Assembly: GCF_030285665.1 (NCBI RefSeq)
Contig: NZ_CP127295.1
Coordinates: forward strand, 2,480,001 to 2,544,000
Direction of reading: 5' to 3'
Source of the DNA: Amycolatopsis mongoliensis
Lineage (GTDB): Bacteria; Actinomycetota; Actinomycetes; Mycobacteriales; Pseudonocardiaceae
Length of the DNA stretch: 64,000 nt
Shown here: positions 50,749 to 57,708 of the stretch, in pieces
How positions within the stretch are numbered: the stretch's first letter is position 1
How the letters are laid out: each line of letters opens with the position of its first letter
Program-made: the position numbers and the translations under genes
The notes under the pieces: generated by a model
Told to the model about the DNA's origin: nothing
Databases searched by the model: none
The model's input: only the letters and a program-made list of their open reading frames with translations

Positions 50749-51593
50749 CGGTGGCGACCCGCGAACTCGACAGCACGCCGAGCCTGGCCACGCTGTACCC
50801 GAAAGCGCTGCTCGGCGGCGTGCTGCACAAGTCGTCCGGCTCCTCGTTGCCGGACACGGAGCTGGTGCGCACCGGTGTCGTCGTCGACCCGGCGCACCTG
50901 GCGGCGTACAACACGGTGTGCGGCTTCCGGCTGAGCGACGAGCTGCCCGCGACCTACCCGCACATGCTGGCGTTCCCGCTGCAGATGGCGTTGATGACCG
51001 AGCCGGGGTTCCCGTTCCCGCTGCTCGGCATGGTGCACGTGGCGAACCGGATCACCCAGCGCCGCGCGCTGCGGCTGGGCGAGCCGCTGACGATCCGGGT
51101 GCGCGCGGAGAACCTGCGCCCGCACGAGAAGGGCCGTCAGTTCGACGTCGTCAGCGAGGCGCAGGTCGGCGACGAGACGGTGTGGACGGACGTCAGCACC
51201 TATCTGCGTCGCGGGGGCTCTTCGGGCTCTTCCGCGCGCCGCGAGCAGCTGGCCCCGCCGACGCCGGACGCGATCTGGCGGGTGCCGGCCGACATCGGCC
51301 GGCGGTACGCGGAGGTCTCGGGCGACCGCAACCCGATCCACCTGCACCCGCTGACGGCTCGCCTGTTCGGCTTCCCCCGCGCGATCGCCCACGGGATGTG
51401 GACGAAGGCCCACGCCCTGGCGGCGTTCGAGGGCCGGCTGCCCGAGGCGTTCACGATCGACGTCCGCTTCAAGCAGCCGGTGCTGCTGCCGGCCAAGGCG
51501 GGCTTCACGTCGTGGGCCGACGGCGACGGCTGGGCGTTCGAGCTGTGGAGCGGGTCGAAACCGCACCTGGAAGGCTCGATCAGCTCACTTTGA
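50745..51593 (+). CDS. htdX: MaoC-like (R)-specific 3-hydroxyacyl dehydratase (HtdX-like)
   Basis: A protein of about 282 residues with a degenerate N-terminal hot-dog domain and a C-terminal MaoC hot-dog domain. The C-terminal domain bears the hydratase motif: YAEVSGDRNPIHLHPLTARL (catalytic Asp and His), then GFPRAIAHGMW. It interconverts 3-hydroxyacyl and trans-2-enoyl thioesters, the step next to FabG4 in fatty-acid synthesis or elongation. GTG 50745 overlaps the fabG4 stop (GTGA); GTG 50751 is possible. The gene ends 9 bases inside the convergent small gene at 51585. Confidence 0.9.
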   Translation: MTVATRELDSTPSLATLYPKALLGGVLHKSSGSSLPDTELVRTGVVVDPAHLAAYNTVCGFRLSDELPATYPHMLAFPLQMALMTEPGFPFPLLGMVHVANRITQRRALRLGEPLTIRVRAENLRPHEKGRQFDVVSEAQVGDETVWTDVSTYLRRGGSSGSSARREQLAPPTPDAIWRVPADIGRRYAEVSGDRNPIHLHPLTARLFGFPRAIAHGMWTKAHALAAFEGRLPEAFTIDVRFKQPVLLPAKAGFTSWADGDGWAFELWSGSKPHLEGSISSL

Positions 51594-51788
51594 CGGGAAG
51601 CGGCCGGCGAGCGTCCGGTTGACCGCGGCGATGTCGAACGCGGCCGGATCGAACTCGTCGGCCGCCGTCAGGCCGAGCTCCGGCAGGCCGTGGGCGCCGT
51701 CCGCCGCAGTGAAGACCCACAGATGGCTCTGCGTTCCCAGCCGAAGCTTGCTGCCGGTCAAGGTCACCTTCAGCGTGAGTGTGGTCAT
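51585..51788 (-). CDS. Small hypothetical protein in an operon with the TetR regulator
   Basis: A 67-residue protein (MTTLTLKVTLTGSKLRLGTQ, then SHLWVFTAADGAHGLPELGL, ending NRTLAGRFPSK). No domain is recognised. GC-biased third positions and GGAG 7 bases before ATG 51788 support it. It begins only 3 bases after the TetR stop, so it is the second gene of that operon, and it overlaps htdX tail-to-tail by 9 bases. The beta-rich start and Trp might form a small OB-like or barrel fold; this is a guess. Confidence 0.6.
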   Translation of the reverse strand: MTTLTLKVTLTGSKLRLGTQSHLWVFTAADGAHGLPELGLTAADEFDPAAFDIAAVNRTLAGRFPSK

Positions 51789-51791
51789 GCG

Positions 51792-52448
51792 CTACTCCGA
51801 AGGCTTCCAGACCTCGCCCTCGATGAGGTCGTTGAACCCCAGCCAGACGAGGTTCATCAGCCACGACGCCAGCACGCCGTCGGAGATGTCGGGGTGGTCG
51901 AGGGCCCAGTCGGCCAGTGACTCGGCCGCCCCGACCAGCGCCGCGGACAGGCCCTCGCCGGAGAACTCGGCCTGCTCGCCGACGCCCTTGCGGGTGCCCG
52001 CGGACACGACCAGGGCCGCGACCAGCTGGATCGCGCGCACCCGCATGTCGGTGATCTCCGCGGCGAACGCCCCGCCGACCGTCAGTGCCTGGCGGTGCAG
52101 CACCGTCCACGACTCGCGGTACTCCGCGACGAAGCGGTAGAACGACCGCAGGCCGTGCCAGAGCTGCATGTCCGGCGGCAGGTCGGGCTGCACGCCGGCC
52201 TGGATGGCCTCGAGCAGCCGGGTCGCCTCGCGGCGGATGCACGCACCGAACAGGTCCTCCTTGGACCCGAGGTAGGTGTAGATCATCGGCTTCGAGACGC
52301 CGGCGACGTCGGAGATCTCGTCCATCGAGGCCGCGTGGTAGCCGTGGCGTGAGAAAACCTGGACAGCGGCGTCCAGGATCTGCCGCTCGCGCACCGCGCG
52401 CGGCAGCCGCCGGGCCCGTTCGGGCGGACGCTGATCATCCTCTGACAC
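51792..52448 (-). CDS. TetR-family regulator, probable controller of the fatty-acid/SCP2 module
   Basis: A 218-residue TetR protein from GTG 52448 with GGGAGG 6 bases upstream; the longer frame is a shadow. HTH at about residues 20-62: ERQILDAAVQVFSRHGYHAA, SMDEISDVAGVSKPMIYTYL, GSKEDLFGACIRR. It lies beside htdX/fabG4/fadA2, as the TetR gene Rv0238 does in M. tuberculosis. The palindrome core found at fadA2/fabG4 recurs in its own divergent promoter (52528-52543). I infer that it represses all three transcription units and responds to an acyl-CoA or related lipid. Confidence 0.88.
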   Translation of the reverse strand: MSEDDQRPPERARRLPRAVRERQILDAAVQVFSRHGYHAASMDEISDVAGVSKPMIYTYLGSKEDLFGACIRREATRLLEAIQAGVQPDLPPDMQLWHGLRSFYRFVAEYRESWTVLHRQALTVGGAFAAEITDMRVRAIQLVAALVVSAGTRKGVGEQAEFSGEGLSAALVGAAESLADWALDHPDISDGVLASWLMNLVWLGFNDLIEGEVWKPSE

Positions 52449-52525
52449 GCTGGACCTCCCTGTTGCTGCCCGGAGACGGTACCGGGCGCTGCCCCGGGAG
52501 GGTGATTTCGGCACGCTTGCCCGCC

Positions 52526-52543
52526 TACCTACTGGCGGGTAGC
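52526..52543. promoter_or_regulatory. Second copy of the TetR operator, TetR/SCP2 divergent promoter
   Basis: CCTACT-GGCG-GGTAGC at 52528-52543 matches the core of the palindrome at 49355-49376 (CCTACT-CGCA-AGTAGG) in arm sequence and spacing, with one imperfect pair. It lies between the TetR gene (start 52448) and the SCP2 gene (start 52575), where it can control both. Confidence 0.65.
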
Positions 52544-52574
52544 CTACGTGTGAGTAACTTGAGAGGGAGTGACC

Positions 52575-53237
52575 ATGGCCGACAACGCCGGGATGACCAG
52601 CGCAGATCAGGTCGCGGAGCTCCGCGGGGCGGCGCTGCTGGACAAGCTGGAGCGGCTCGACCCACTCGGCCCCGAGGCGCACGCCCTCGACGTCAACGCG
52701 CTCGCCGACGCGGTCAACCCGCGGGATCTCGGCAAGGACGACTTCCGAAGACTTTTGAAGGCCCTGCTGAGGATGGCCGAGCGGGCCCCGGCGTTCGACC
52801 TGAGCAAGGTCGACCCGGCGCGCTTCGCGTCCCTGGTGTCGTCCGCCTCCCGCGTCCAGCTCGAGAGCGTCGTCGCGGAGCGGCCCCTGCGCGAGCGCGT
52901 GCTGGACGAGATCTTCGCCCGCATGGGCGCGCACATCCGGCCGGACCGAGCCCGTGACCTGCACGCGGTGGTCCACTGGCGCCTGTCGGCCGGCATCGGC
53001 GAAGGCGGCTACGACCGCTACGAGACGGTGATTTCGCACGGCTCGTGCACGGTGACCCGCGAGATGCGCGAACGCCCCCGCGTCACGATCACGATCGCCC
53101 CGGCCGACTTCTTCCGGCTGATCACCCACCAGGCGACGCCGGCCGTGCTGTTCGTCACGGGAAGAATCAAGGTCAAGGGCGATTTGGCCTTCGCGGCGGG
53201 CCTGATCGGATTCTTCGACCTCCCGCACCCCGTATAG
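52575..53237 (+). CDS. SCP2-like sterol/lipid-transfer domain protein, copy 1
   Basis: A 220-residue protein starting at ATG 52575 (AGAGGGAG 6 bases upstream). The N-terminal ~110 residues are helical and acidic (LLDKLERLDPLGPEAHALDV). The C-terminal ~100 residues match SCP2: IFARMGAHIRPDRARDLHAV, VVHWRLSAGIGEGGYDRYET, then DFFRLITHQATPAVLFVTGRIKVKGDL. SCP2 domains bind acyl-CoA, fatty acids or sterols. The gene is 9 bases from a paralogue and shares an operator-like site with the adjacent TetR gene. Confidence 0.82.
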   Translation: MADNAGMTSADQVAELRGAALLDKLERLDPLGPEAHALDVNALADAVNPRDLGKDDFRRLLKALLRMAERAPAFDLSKVDPARFASLVSSASRVQLESVVAERPLRERVLDEIFARMGAHIRPDRARDLHAVVHWRLSAGIGEGGYDRYETVISHGSCTVTREMRERPRVTITIAPADFFRLITHQATPAVLFVTGRIKVKGDLAFAAGLIGFFDLPHPV

Positions 53238-53246
53238 TCGGTCTCC

Positions 53247-53858
53247 GTGCCCCGAAAAGCGAAGTGGCGCCTTTCCCGGCCCCGCGGTGTTCGTGCCGGC
53301 CACGTGGTCAACGCGTTCGCGGACAAGCTGCTCATCAGGAACCTGACGCCCGAGCAGTTCATCCAGGTCCTGGAAACCCTCCACATGCTGGGCGAGTCGG
53401 GCGCGGGCATCGAGCTGAGCTCCCTGTCGACGGACGTCCTGGTGGACGTGGTCCGCCGAGCCTCCCGCGACCAGCTGAGAGCAATCGCGGACCACCCGGA
53501 GCTGCGCGCGGTCTTCCTCGACGAGATATTCCGCCGAATGTCCGAGCATTTCCTCCCGGAGCGCGCACGCCACGTGGATTTCGTGGTTTCGTGGCGCTTT
53601 TCCGAGGGTGGCGGCGAGGACGGATACGACCGTTTCCAGACGGTGATCGAGGACGGGGTGTGCGTTTCTTCGACAGACTTGTCCCGCACCCCGGACACGA
53701 CGATCACCCTGTCCGTGGACGACTTCATCCGGATGGCCACGGGCAACGCGGCAGTGGCGGCGATGTTCGTGACGGGCCGGGTGAAGGTGAAGGGCGAGTA
53801 CGCCCCGGCGGTCCGGTTCTCCAGCTACTTCGACATCCCCAAGCCGAGTGTGGACTAG
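53247..53858 (+). CDS. SCP2-like sterol/lipid-transfer domain protein, copy 2
   Basis: A 203-residue paralogue of the previous gene: EIFRRMSEHFLPERARHVDF, VVSWRFSEGGGEDGYDRFQT, then DDFIRMATGNAAVAAMFVTG with RVKVKGEY. A basic N-terminus (MPRKAKWRLSRPRGVRAGH) replaces the acidic one of copy 1. Start GTG 53247 follows only 9 bases after the copy 1 stop and has no clear ribosome site, so translation is probably coupled. The opposite charges at the two N-termini would allow the pair to associate (inference). Confidence 0.8.
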   Translation: MPRKAKWRLSRPRGVRAGHVVNAFADKLLIRNLTPEQFIQVLETLHMLGESGAGIELSSLSTDVLVDVVRRASRDQLRAIADHPELRAVFLDEIFRRMSEHFLPERARHVDFVVSWRFSEGGGEDGYDRFQTVIEDGVCVSSTDLSRTPDTTITLSVDDFIRMATGNAAVAAMFVTGRVKVKGEYAPAVRFSSYFDIPKPSVD

Positions 53859-53863
53859 TTCGG

Positions 53864-54352
53864 ATGGCGCTCTCTTACGATCTCGAAGTGGCGACTTCAT
53901 CGTCGCTGGAGCAAGTCGCGCGCGAACTGCTCGACATCGGCCGCCCGCTGGAGCTGTTCGACGCGTCGGTCACACCCGAGCAGCTATTCCGCGACGGAGC
54001 AGTGACTCCACTCCGCACCTGGACCCGAGTCTACGAACGCAACCCCGCGACCTGGGCACCGATCGTCACCGACTTCGGAATCACCCCGACGGTGGCGGTG
54101 GGATTCAGCCTGTACAAACACGACAAGATTCCGGAGCAGCAGGACGACATGATCCGCTTGGTTTCCGGCCTGGTGGACCGGATCGCCGGCGATGCGGTGT
54201 TCTCCGGGATGGACGTCATCTGGCTCATGCGCCGCAGGGGTGAATTGACCTTGAATGAGCGCGACGATATCTGGCCTGAGCACCGTCTTGCCGCAGTGCG
54301 CCAGGCCTACCGGCGCAACCTGGCCGCGGGTCCTAAGTCCACCGTGGACTAG
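53864..54352 (+). CDS. SitI3-family-like protein (orphan immunity-type protein)
   Basis: A 162-residue protein from ATG 53864, 5 bases after the SCP2 stop. The pattern MALSYDLEVATSSSLEQVA, then TDFGITPTVAVGFSLYKHDK, EQQDDMIRLVSGLVDRIAGD, MDVIWLMRRRGELTLNERDD is what I know from SitI3-family proteins, named for the Myxococcus SitA3 toxin immunity protein. Actinomycetes carry many copies, often without a visible toxin, and none is visible here. It might be co-transcribed with the SCP2 genes. The function in actinomycetes is unproven. The next gene encodes a restriction enzyme. Confidence 0.7.
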   Translation: MALSYDLEVATSSSLEQVARELLDIGRPLELFDASVTPEQLFRDGAVTPLRTWTRVYERNPATWAPIVTDFGITPTVAVGFSLYKHDKIPEQQDDMIRLVSGLVDRIAGDAVFSGMDVIWLMRRRGELTLNERDDIWPEHRLAAVRQAYRRNLAAGPKSTVD

Positions 54353-54405
54353 CAGTCCCACGTCGTCGACACCAAACTGTCGGTGTCAGCCTTTAGAGTG
54401 CATCT

Positions 54406-55611
54406 ATGAGCCTGGCCGATGTTGACCGCGAGCACGTCCTTCGAGCCATCGACGAGTTCGATGACCTCGGCCGCGAGGGTTTTCTCAACAAGTACGGCTT
54501 CGCCGAAGCTCGTCAGTACGTAGTTGTCCACGACGGCCGGGAGTACGACTCGAAGGCTCTGATCGGCTCGGCTCACGGTTATGCGACCGGCGAGGCACTC
54601 CGCCCTTCGGACTTCAGTGACGGAGTCCGGACCGTGGGTGCTCGATTGACCGAGCTTGGCTTCGATTTCCTCGATGTCACCGCATCATCGGTCAAGGGCG
54701 TGCCTATCTATGGCGATATTCGGAGCTTCCCCGAGGGAACGACCTTCGCAAGTCGCGCGGAGGTGGCCGCGAGTGGAGTTCACCGTGCGTTGCAGGCCGG
54801 CATCGTCGGAACTGAGAAGCTAGGCGCCGAGTCAATCGTGTCGTCAGGTGGTTATGAAGACGACGATGACCGTGGCGACGAGCTGATCTACACCGGCCAA
54901 GGTGGTCGGGATGGCCGTGGTCGACAGACTGCTGACCAGACGTTTACGCGGGGCAACGCGGCGCTTCGCACGAGTTGGCTGACTGGTGCTCCGGTTCGGG
55001 TCGTTCGCGGTCCGGATCCGAAGTCCCCCTACGCGCCTGATCAGGGCTATCGCTACGACGGCCTCTACAAAGTTGAAGACACCGCAATGGTGCGTGGTCA
55101 AAGCGGCTACCTGGTCTGCCGGTTTCAGATGGTCAAGCTGAGCAAGATCGCCGACGTGACCTTCGGGGTTGGCGAATACCTGATGGCAGCTGATCCCGCG
55201 CACCCCGGAATGTCGATCGGCAACGCACAGCCAGGGCGCAAACCCGTAACGGCGCAACGCATCATCCGCACCACCAAGGTCGCGGACGACGTGAAGACGC
55301 TGCACGACCACACGTGTCAGATCTGCGGCACTCGCTTGTCGGTCGGCGACGGCGAAGGGTACTCAGAGGGTGCACACGTCAAGGCTCTCGGCGGTTTGCA
55401 CCGCGGCCCTGACTTCCCGTCGAACGTGCTTTGCCTCTGCCCGAACTGCCACGTGCAGTTCGATCGCGGTGCCATTGTGATCGCGGCGGATCGCAGCGTG
55501 CTTCGCGAGGATGCTCCGGTCGGCAAGTTGCGAGAGCTCCCGGGACACCGGATCGAAGACGAGTATCTGGAGTATCACCGGACGGTGCACTCGTCGGTCA
55601 GCCTTCGATGA
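54406..55611 (+). CDS. SRA-HNH modification-dependent (type IV) restriction endonuclease, ScoMcrA-like
   Basis: A 401-residue protein with three parts. Residues 1-90 match the N-terminal head domain of ScoMcrA (VLRAIDEFDDLGREGFLNKY, then YDSKALIGSAHGYATGEALR). Residues about 100-265 are an SRA/YDG domain (GDIRSFPEGTTFASRAEVAA, GGYEDDDDRGDELIYTGQGG) that flips out modified cytosine. Residues about 300-370 are an HNH nuclease (CQICGTRL, EGAHVKALGG, CLCPNCHVQFDRG) with two Cys pairs for zinc. It should cut DNA carrying 5mC or 5hmC. The phosphorothioate-binding SBD of ScoMcrA is absent. Less GC-biased codon use than neighbours suggests horizontal transfer. ATG 54406. Confidence 0.88.
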   Translation: MSLADVDREHVLRAIDEFDDLGREGFLNKYGFAEARQYVVVHDGREYDSKALIGSAHGYATGEALRPSDFSDGVRTVGARLTELGFDFLDVTASSVKGVPIYGDIRSFPEGTTFASRAEVAASGVHRALQAGIVGTEKLGAESIVSSGGYEDDDDRGDELIYTGQGGRDGRGRQTADQTFTRGNAALRTSWLTGAPVRVVRGPDPKSPYAPDQGYRYDGLYKVEDTAMVRGQSGYLVCRFQMVKLSKIADVTFGVGEYLMAADPAHPGMSIGNAQPGRKPVTAQRIIRTTKVADDVKTLHDHTCQICGTRLSVGDGEGYSEGAHVKALGGLHRGPDFPSNVLCLCPNCHVQFDRGAIVIAADRSVLREDAPVGKLRELPGHRIEDEYLEYHRTVHSSVSLR

Positions 55612-56077
55612 CGCGACCCTCGATTACCGTCGGCTGGTCACGGCGCGGCTGAGGCTCCTCCGAAGAAGGGGGCACCACTTCGCTGTCCACCACCATCACC
55701 GGCCCCCGCCGCTGGTTGGCGAACCGCACCGCCCGCTTCTCCATCCGCTTCAACCACAGCCGCCGAACCACCGCCCGCGAAGGCGGCAGCATCAGCAGCA
55801 GACCCAGCACGTCGCTCACGAAGCCCGGGACCAGAATCAACACGCCGCCGAGGCCCACCAGCATCCCGTCGGTGAGTTCCTTCTCCGCCGGACGGCCGGC
55901 CCGGGCCGTCTCCATGAACGCCCTCATCGCCTTGGCGCCTTCGCGGCGGGCGAGCCAGGAGCCGATGAACGCGCCGGCCAGGAGGAGGCCCAGCGTGCCG
56001 AGCACGCCGACGGCCGAACCCACCGCCCAGATAGCGGCGATCTCGGCGAAGACGTAGAGCAGGAACGCGACAGCCAT
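55598..56077 (-). CDS. fxsA: FxsA-family membrane protein
   Basis: A 159-residue protein with two to three membrane helices in the first 95 residues. It has the FxsA pattern: E-I-x-x-I-W/x...G (FAEIAAIWAVGSAVG), LLLAGAFIGSWLARREG, and DGMLVGLGGVLILVPGFVSD with the hallmark P-G-x-x-S/T-D. A cytosolic charged tail follows (RRLWLKRMEKRAVRFANQRR). In E. coli, FxsA relieves F-exclusion of phage T7. Its general role is unclear. It overlaps the convergent restriction gene by 14 bases. Confidence 0.9.
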   Translation of the reverse strand: MAVAFLLYVFAEIAAIWAVGSAVGVLGTLGLLLAGAFIGSWLARREGAKAMRAFMETARAGRPAEKELTDGMLVGLGGVLILVPGFVSDVLGLLLMLPPSRAVVRRLWLKRMEKRAVRFANQRRGPVMVVDSEVVPPSSEEPQPRRDQPTVIEGRVIEG

Positions 56078-56164
56078 ACCTGCACAACGAACGACCTGTC
56101 CGATTTGCTCCCGCGCCCGAGAACCACCGGCTGGCCTCGCCCCGCGTGTCCGACTGGCTCCTGA

Positions 56165-56716
56165 TCAGCGCAGCAGCGTCTCGATCATCGACCGCAGACC
56201 CACGGCCAGGCGGTGGGTCTCACCAGTGCGCAGCAGGTGCAGCATGAGATCGCTGTGCAGCGAGCCCAGCAGCAGGTGCGCGATGAGGTCCGCGTCCAGT
56301 GTCGGCGCCGCCGCGGCGATCAGCTCGCGGACGTGTGCGTGCCACGCCAGGTAGATCGGGCTGTTCAGCCGGTCCGTCGACGCCTGCTCGAACGCCGCCA
56401 TCACCTTGACGTTGCGGGTCGCCAGCTCGACCACCGCGTCGAAGAACGCCGCCAGTCGCTCGGCCGGGGGTGCGCCCGGGCCCAGCGGGGCCGGTCCGGA
56501 TTCGACCGCGGCGGAAAGCGCCAGTACCCGCTCCTCCACCAGCGCTCGCATCAGGCCTTCGCGGTTGCCGAAGCGGTGGAACACCGTCCCCTTGCCGACG
56601 CCGGCCGCGGCCGCCACCCGGTCCATCGAGACGTGCTCGAGGTCGTGCGCTTCCAGGAGCTCCTCGGCCGCGCGCAGGATCGCCCGGCGGTTCCGGGCCG
56701 CGTCGGCGCGCTCCAT
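56165..56716 (-). CDS. TetR-family regulator (divergent from quinone reductase)
   Basis: A 183-residue TetR protein from ATG 56716 (GGAG about 6 bases upstream). HTH at about 5-50: NRRAILRAAEELLEAHDLEH, VSMDRVAAAAGVGKGTVFHR, FGNREGLMRALVEERVLAL. The ligand domain resembles the SbtR-like C-terminal type (YLAWHAHVRELIAAAAPTLD). It diverges from the MDR reductase gene at 56797, with two similar 15-base sites between them. It probably represses both and is released by an electrophile or quinone (inference). Confidence 0.88.
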   Translation of the reverse strand: MERADAARNRRAILRAAEELLEAHDLEHVSMDRVAAAAGVGKGTVFHRFGNREGLMRALVEERVLALSAAVESGPAPLGPGAPPAERLAAFFDAVVELATRNVKVMAAFEQASTDRLNSPIYLAWHAHVRELIAAAAPTLDADLIAHLLLGSLHSDLMLHLLRTGETHRLAVGLRSMIETLLR

Positions 56717-56733
56717 GAAGGCTCCTCGACAAG

Positions 56734-56782
56734 TTGACTGCTGGTCCATATAGTAGGCGACCATAAGTTGACCGATGGTCCA
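56734..56782. promoter_or_regulatory. Pair of repeated TetR sites in the divergent promoter
   Basis: TTGACTGCTGGTCCA (56734-56748) and TTGACCGATGGTCCA (56768-56782) are direct repeats differing at 3 of 15 positions, both preceded by AAG. The second contains the dyad GACC-GAT-GGTC. They lie 34 bases apart between the TetR and reductase genes, so one site could serve each promoter. Confidence 0.65.
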
Positions 56783-56796
56783 GTTAAGGGGAAGCA

Positions 56797-57708
56797 ATGC
56801 GAGCAGTGGTGCAGCACGGCACGGGCGGGCCCGAGGTGCTGAACGTCGAGGACCGGCCCGAACCGCACCGAGGCGAGGGCGAAGTGCTGATCCGCGTCGA
56901 AGCGATCGCGGTACCGTTCTACGAGACCCAGCTGCGCTCCGGGCTGATCCCGGCCGGGGGCGAGCCGTCCGTCTTCGGGCACGAGGCCGCGGGCACCGTC
57001 GTCGAGGCCGACGACCGCTCCCTGGTCGGCCGCAGGGTCGTCACGATGTCCTTCACCGGCGGCGCCTACGCCGAAGTCGTCGCCGCGAGCCAGTACACGT
57101 TGGTACCCGAGACGGTCTCCGCCGAGCACGCCGTCGCCGCGGCGGTTCCGGCGTCGATGGCCGTCGCGCTGCTGCGCACCGCGAACGTCGTCGAGGGCGA
57201 AACCGTACTCGTCGAGGCCGCGTCCGGGGCGATCGGCGGCCACCTCGCGCGGTTGGCCGGGCGGCGCGGTGCCCGGGTGATCGCAACCGCCGGCAAGGGG
57301 AAAGCCGACGCCGACGTCGTGCTCGACCACAACGACCCGGCGTGGCGGAAGAACGTCTCCGAGGGCATCGACGTCGTGTTCGAGTCGATCGGCGGGCCGC
57401 GCGCCGCCGAACTGACCGCCAAGCTCGCCCCGCGCGGACGGATCCTCGCCTACGGCCTGCTCAGCGGCGAGTTCGCGACCTTCTCCGTCGCCGACCTCGC
57501 GGCGCGCGGGCTCACCCTCATCGGCTTCGGTGGCCTGGACGCCTATGCGAAGGACGTCGCGGCCGCCCGCGCCGAGGCGCTCGACCTCGTCGCGGACGGC
57601 ACGCTGACCCCCGTGATCGACCGGACCTACCCCCTCGCCGAAGCCGCCGCGGCGCACGCGCGGGTCGAGAGCCGCGAGGGCGCCGGAAGGGTCGTCCTCG
57701 TCCCCTAG
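56797..57708 (+). CDS. Zinc-less MDR oxidoreductase (quinone reductase-like)
   Basis: A 303-residue medium-chain dehydrogenase/reductase of the quinone oxidoreductase type. It has a GroES-like N-terminus (VLIRVEAIAVPFYETQLRSG, then FGHEAAGTVVEA) and a Rossmann domain with VLVEAASGAIGGHLARLAG. The catalytic zinc Cys residues are missing, as in QOR enzymes. It reduces quinones or enones with NADPH. The GGGG at 56788-56791 serves ATG 56797. The stop shares CTAG (57705-57708) with the convergent ABC gene. Probably induced when the divergent TetR releases its sites. Confidence 0.88.
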   Translation: MRAVVQHGTGGPEVLNVEDRPEPHRGEGEVLIRVEAIAVPFYETQLRSGLIPAGGEPSVFGHEAAGTVVEADDRSLVGRRVVTMSFTGGAYAEVVAASQYTLVPETVSAEHAVAAAVPASMAVALLRTANVVEGETVLVEAASGAIGGHLARLAGRRGARVIATAGKGKADADVVLDHNDPAWRKNVSEGIDVVFESIGGPRAAELTAKLAPRGRILAYGLLSGEFATFSVADLAARGLTLIGFGGLDAYAKDVAAARAEALDLVADGTLTPVIDRTYPLAEAAAAHARVESREGAGRVVLVP

